This document shows, one piece after another, positions 61,817 through 64,000 of a stretch of DNA of 64,000 nucleotides (positions are counted from its first letter, which is position 1; each line of letters opens with the position of its first letter). Under the pieces are notes generated by a model. It was not told where the DNA came from and searched no databases. It saw nothing but the letters and a program-made list of their open reading frames with translations. The DNA comes from Bradyrhizobium erythrophlei (GTDB taxonomy: Bacteria; Pseudomonadota; Alphaproteobacteria; Rhizobiales; Xanthobacteraceae), in contig FSRD01000001.1 of NCBI GenBank assembly GCA_900129675.1, positions 3,213,501 through 3,277,500 on the forward strand, given 5' to 3'. Both the position numbers and the translations under genes were made by a program.

Positions 61817-62437
61817 TCAGAACGGGTTCCAGGTCGCGCGCGGGGTGTATTTGAGGTAGCCGATATTGGCGCCGAGCCGCAGCCCGATGCCGGAGCGGAT
61901 CGGCACCAGCACGATGTTGTTGGCGGTCAGCGCGGTCATGCCGAAGCCGCCGACGATATAGGCCGAGCCGTCGATGCCGACGAAGCGCTGGTAGATCGCG
62001 TTGGTGGCCGGCAGATTGTAGACCAGCGTCATGGTGCGGGCGCCGTCGCCGCCCCAGTCGAAGCCGACCGAGGGGCCCTGCCAGTAGACCCGCAAGTCGC
62101 CGGCATTCTTGGTGTAGAGCGTGCCTTCGCCATAGCGCAGGCCGGCCACGAAGGCGCCCGAGCCTTCTTCGCCCAGCACGTAGCCATTGGGCAGGCCCCA
62201 TTGGCTGACCGCGCGCTCGATGATGGAGGCGAGCCCGCGCGACACGTTGCCGAAGAATTTGTGCCCGGCGCCGACCAGTTCGTCCGGCCCGTAGGTGTTG
62301 GGGGCGGGCTGGCGCTGTGGCGGAGGTGCCTGCGGCGGCAGCTGTTCCGGTAGCGGTGCCTGCTGCGCCGAGACGGGCACGGTCCAGCACATCAGCGCGG
62401 CGAGCGCTACCGCGGCTAGGCGTGATGCGAAAATCAT
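61817..62437 (-). CDS. eipA: EipA-like periplasmic protein (DUF1134)
   Basis: 206 residues with a signal peptide (MIFASRLAAVALAALMCWTV) and a Pro/Gln-rich spacer (QQAPLPEQLPPQAPPPQRQP). The body matches DUF1134: YVLGEEGSGAFVAGLRYGEGTLYTK, SVGFDWGGDGARTMTLVYNLP, GGFGMTALTANNIVLVPIRSGIGLRLGANIGYL. In Brucella, EipA affects envelope integrity and virulence (family knowledge). ATG 62437 follows GGGG. Function here is inferred from the family. Confidence 0.88.
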   Translation of the reverse strand: MIFASRLAAVALAALMCWTVPVSAQQAPLPEQLPPQAPPPQRQPAPNTYGPDELVGAGHKFFGNVSRGLASIIERAVSQWGLPNGYVLGEEGSGAFVAGLRYGEGTLYTKNAGDLRVYWQGPSVGFDWGGDGARTMTLVYNLPATNAIYQRFVGIDGSAYIVGGFGMTALTANNIVLVPIRSGIGLRLGANIGYLKYTPRATWNPF

Positions 62438-62528
62438 AAAGAACCCCTGGTATCGAATTCTGGCCGCCACCTTAACCTGACACCAACAAGCACGGCTCTA
62501 GGTTGCGTCCAGTGTCCCCTCGACTCGA

Positions 62529-63068
62529 ATGTTATCGGTACCAACTATGACGGCACAACGGCAGGAAAGATACGGTAGGCCTCCGGGCAAGGCCTTTTTG
62601 GCCCTATTGGCAGGCTTTTTCGCGTCTATTTGCCTTGATTTGCCCGGCTGTGATTTATCGGCCCTGGCCGCGACCACCGAACGGGTGGTGGTGAACCACT
62701 ATTCGGGCCTCGCCATCGAGGGTTTCGACCCCGTCGCCTATTTCACCGATTCCATTGCGGTCCAGGGCGTGGTGGACTTCGAGGCTTCGGAATCGGGTGC
62801 GGTCTGGCGCTTCCGCAACGAGGGCAACCGCGCCTCGTTCGTGGCCCATCCCGAGGTCTATAGCCCGCAATTCGGCGGCTACGATCCGGTCGATCTGGGG
62901 CGCGGCGTGACCTATGCCGGTAACCCCCGGTTTTGGCTGGTGACGGGCGCGCGGCTTTATCTGTTCGGCCGCGAGCAAAGCCGCGACGTCTTCGCCGCCG
63001 ATCCGGCCCGTTTCCTGAAAAACGCCAAGGCGCGCTGGCCGGGGCTGGAAGAGACGCTGGCGCAGTAA
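62529..63068 (+). CDS. Secreted YHS-domain-like protein
   Basis: 179 residues (or 173 from ATG 62547). A signal/anchor (FLALLAGFFASICLDLPGCDLSALA) with a lipobox-like LPGC at about 39-42 could lead to lipidation. Then GLAIEGFDPVAYFTDSIAVQGVVDFEASESGAVWRFRNEGNRASFVAHPE matches the YHS pattern (GYDPVAYF... W.F.....F...PE), followed by YAGNPRFWLVTGARLYLFG. YHS modules bind metal or act with metal enzymes; the role here is unknown. Confidence 0.8.
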   Translation: MLSVPTMTAQRQERYGRPPGKAFLALLAGFFASICLDLPGCDLSALAATTERVVVNHYSGLAIEGFDPVAYFTDSIAVQGVVDFEASESGAVWRFRNEGNRASFVAHPEVYSPQFGGYDPVDLGRGVTYAGNPRFWLVTGARLYLFGREQSRDVFAADPARFLKNAKARWPGLEETLAQ

Positions 63069-63069
63069 A

Positions 63070-63897
63070 TCAGGGCGCCGCCGAGGAATCGCCCCAGGCG
63101 ATGAACTCGGGCACGATGAAATCTGCAGCGCCCAAGCCGAATTGCAGGGCGGCGCCTTTCGAATCCGTGATCCTGCCGCCGGCTGCGGTGACCACCGCAT
63201 GGCCCGCCGCGACATCCCATTCGCAGGTCGGCGACAGGCGGGGATAGATATCGACGCCGCCTTCGGCCACCCGGCCGAATTTGACCGCCGAGCCCAGCAC
63301 GGCCCGGACCGCGCCCGATCTCGCCGCGATAAAGGCTTCGGTCCGCTCATCGCCATGCGAGCGGCTGACCGCCACGGTCCACGGCGCGCCACGCGGCGGG
63401 CAGGGACGCGTATGGATCGGCTCGACGCGTGGGGCCGCCCCGTCGCGCATCGTCAGCCGCTCTGCGCCGTGGCCGACGATGCCGCGCCAGATCAGCCCGA
63501 GCGCCGGCGCGCCGACGATGCCGAGCAGCGGCGTCCCGTCGGTTACCAGCGCCAGATTGACGGTGAATTCGTTGCGGCCGGCGACGAATTCCTTGGTGCC
63601 GTCGAGCGGGTCGATCAGGAAGAAGCTGCCTTGATACGGTAGCCGCGCCAGCCGGACGCGCTCCTCGGACAGCGAAGGCACGTGGGGGGCCAGCCGCGCG
63701 AGGCCGTCGGCGATGATGCGGTCGGCGGCAAGATCGGCTTCCGTCACCGGCGATCCGTCGGACTTGCCGTCGACCTGCATGGCCGAACGGTTGACCGCAA
63801 GGATAGCGGCGCCGGCCCGGATCACCAGATCGGTCAGCGGTTCGATCAGGCCGGCGGCGGCGTCGCGATCGATCACGGGGGAAAGTGCCTCATTCAT
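63070..63897 (-). CDS. cysQ: 3'(2'),5'-bisphosphate nucleotidase CysQ-type / inositol phosphatase family
   Basis: 275 residues. Metal-binding motifs: E78-E79 (SLSEERVR), D96-P-L-D99-G-T (FFLIDPLDGTKEFVAGRNEFT) and CEWDVAAGHAVVTAAGGRI near residue 227. This order is that of CysQ, which removes the 3' phosphate of PAP formed in sulfate assimilation and other reactions. The strand and place suggest a single gene; sulfur genes at 17-18 kb and 41-43 kb are too far for an operon link. Mg2+-dependent, cytosolic. Confidence 0.9.
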   Translation of the reverse strand: MNEALSPVIDRDAAAGLIEPLTDLVIRAGAAILAVNRSAMQVDGKSDGSPVTEADLAADRIIADGLARLAPHVPSLSEERVRLARLPYQGSFFLIDPLDGTKEFVAGRNEFTVNLALVTDGTPLLGIVGAPALGLIWRGIVGHGAERLTMRDGAAPRVEPIHTRPCPPRGAPWTVAVSRSHGDERTEAFIAARSGAVRAVLGSAVKFGRVAEGGVDIYPRLSPTCEWDVAAGHAVVTAAGGRITDSKGAALQFGLGAADFIVPEFIAWGDSSAAP

Positions 63898-64000
63898 ATG
63901 CGGGGCTCATAGGCTGTTCGTGTTCCCTTGTCATGGCCGCCGCAAGCTGGCCGCACGCGCGTCCACAGTGTATCAAGCCAGCGCGCATGCGTGATTCGTA

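Noticed and set aside
60140..62353. 737-codon plus-strand frame
   Set aside because: It runs across the tRNA and antisense to the coiled-coil and EipA genes, and its sequence is typical of a shadow frame.

Overview
The window looks like chromosomal DNA from a Bradyrhizobium-type alphaproteobacterium (Nitrobacteraceae). The basis is high GC, a short PutA without a DNA-binding domain and with a divergent Lrp-type regulator, an EipA/DUF1134 protein, the YcjX/YcjF pair, a cyclase with TPRs, and several families of short dispersed palindromes plus a ~0.57 kb dispersed repeat of the kind common in Bradyrhizobium. Genus assignment is inference from gene content.

Layout. 0-4.7 kb: end of a TPR protein, a long repeat, a GST, a metallo-beta-lactamase-fold hydrolase overlapping a stand-alone cyclic-nucleotide-binding protein, and a Pro/Ala-rich single-span membrane protein. 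4.8-11.5 kb: a secreted CxxCH protein, FAD monooxygenase plus aromatic-acid-type MFS transporter, and a class III CoA-transferase/GST pair. 11.6-18.7 kb: putA and its Lrp-type regulator, a cold-shock protein, and a sulfite dehydrogenase pair (sorA-sorB). 19.1-27.2 kb: a membrane/[2Fe-2S]/nucleotide-cyclase fusion, a GT39-like glycosyltransferase, YcjX/YcjF, a hemolysin III protein and an SDR. 27.3-29.0 kb: an IS110-family element that split a REP-like palindrome. 29.1-38.2 kb: a catabolic block on the minus strand (two CYP153-like P450s, acyl-CoA dehydrogenase, CoA-transferase, MaoC-like hydratase, benzoylformate-decarboxylase-like enzyme) with a divergent isovaleryl-CoA dehydrogenase. 38.3-41.3 kb: IS5-type remnant, three tiny membrane-protein genes, and an IS1111-type element with visible subterminal inverted repeats. 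41.4-43.2 kb: soxC-soxD. 43.5-54.5 kb: DUF898 protein plus M48 protease, LysR regulator, DUF2927 protein, L,D-transpeptidase, two further ThDP enzymes, a PD-(D/E)XK-like protein, and an HWE/HisKA_2-type sensor kinase. 55.0-58.7 kb: an A/T-richer patch with an unrecognised 827-aa membrane protein carrying a 40-residue tandem duplication. 58.7-64 kb: the second copy of the long repeat, tRNA-Val(CAC), a coiled-coil membrane protein, EipA, a YHS-like protein and a CysQ-type phosphatase.

Working together: the P450 block could hydroxylate an alkyl or terpenoid substrate, activate the acid to a CoA thioester and run a beta-oxidation-like dehydrogenation and hydration; SorAB and SoxCD both oxidise reduced sulfur; PutA and its regulator handle proline. 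The strongest leads for something less described are the two IS110-family elements with long non-coding flanks (candidate bridge-RNA loci), the membrane-redox-cyclase fusion, and the 827-aa membrane protein.
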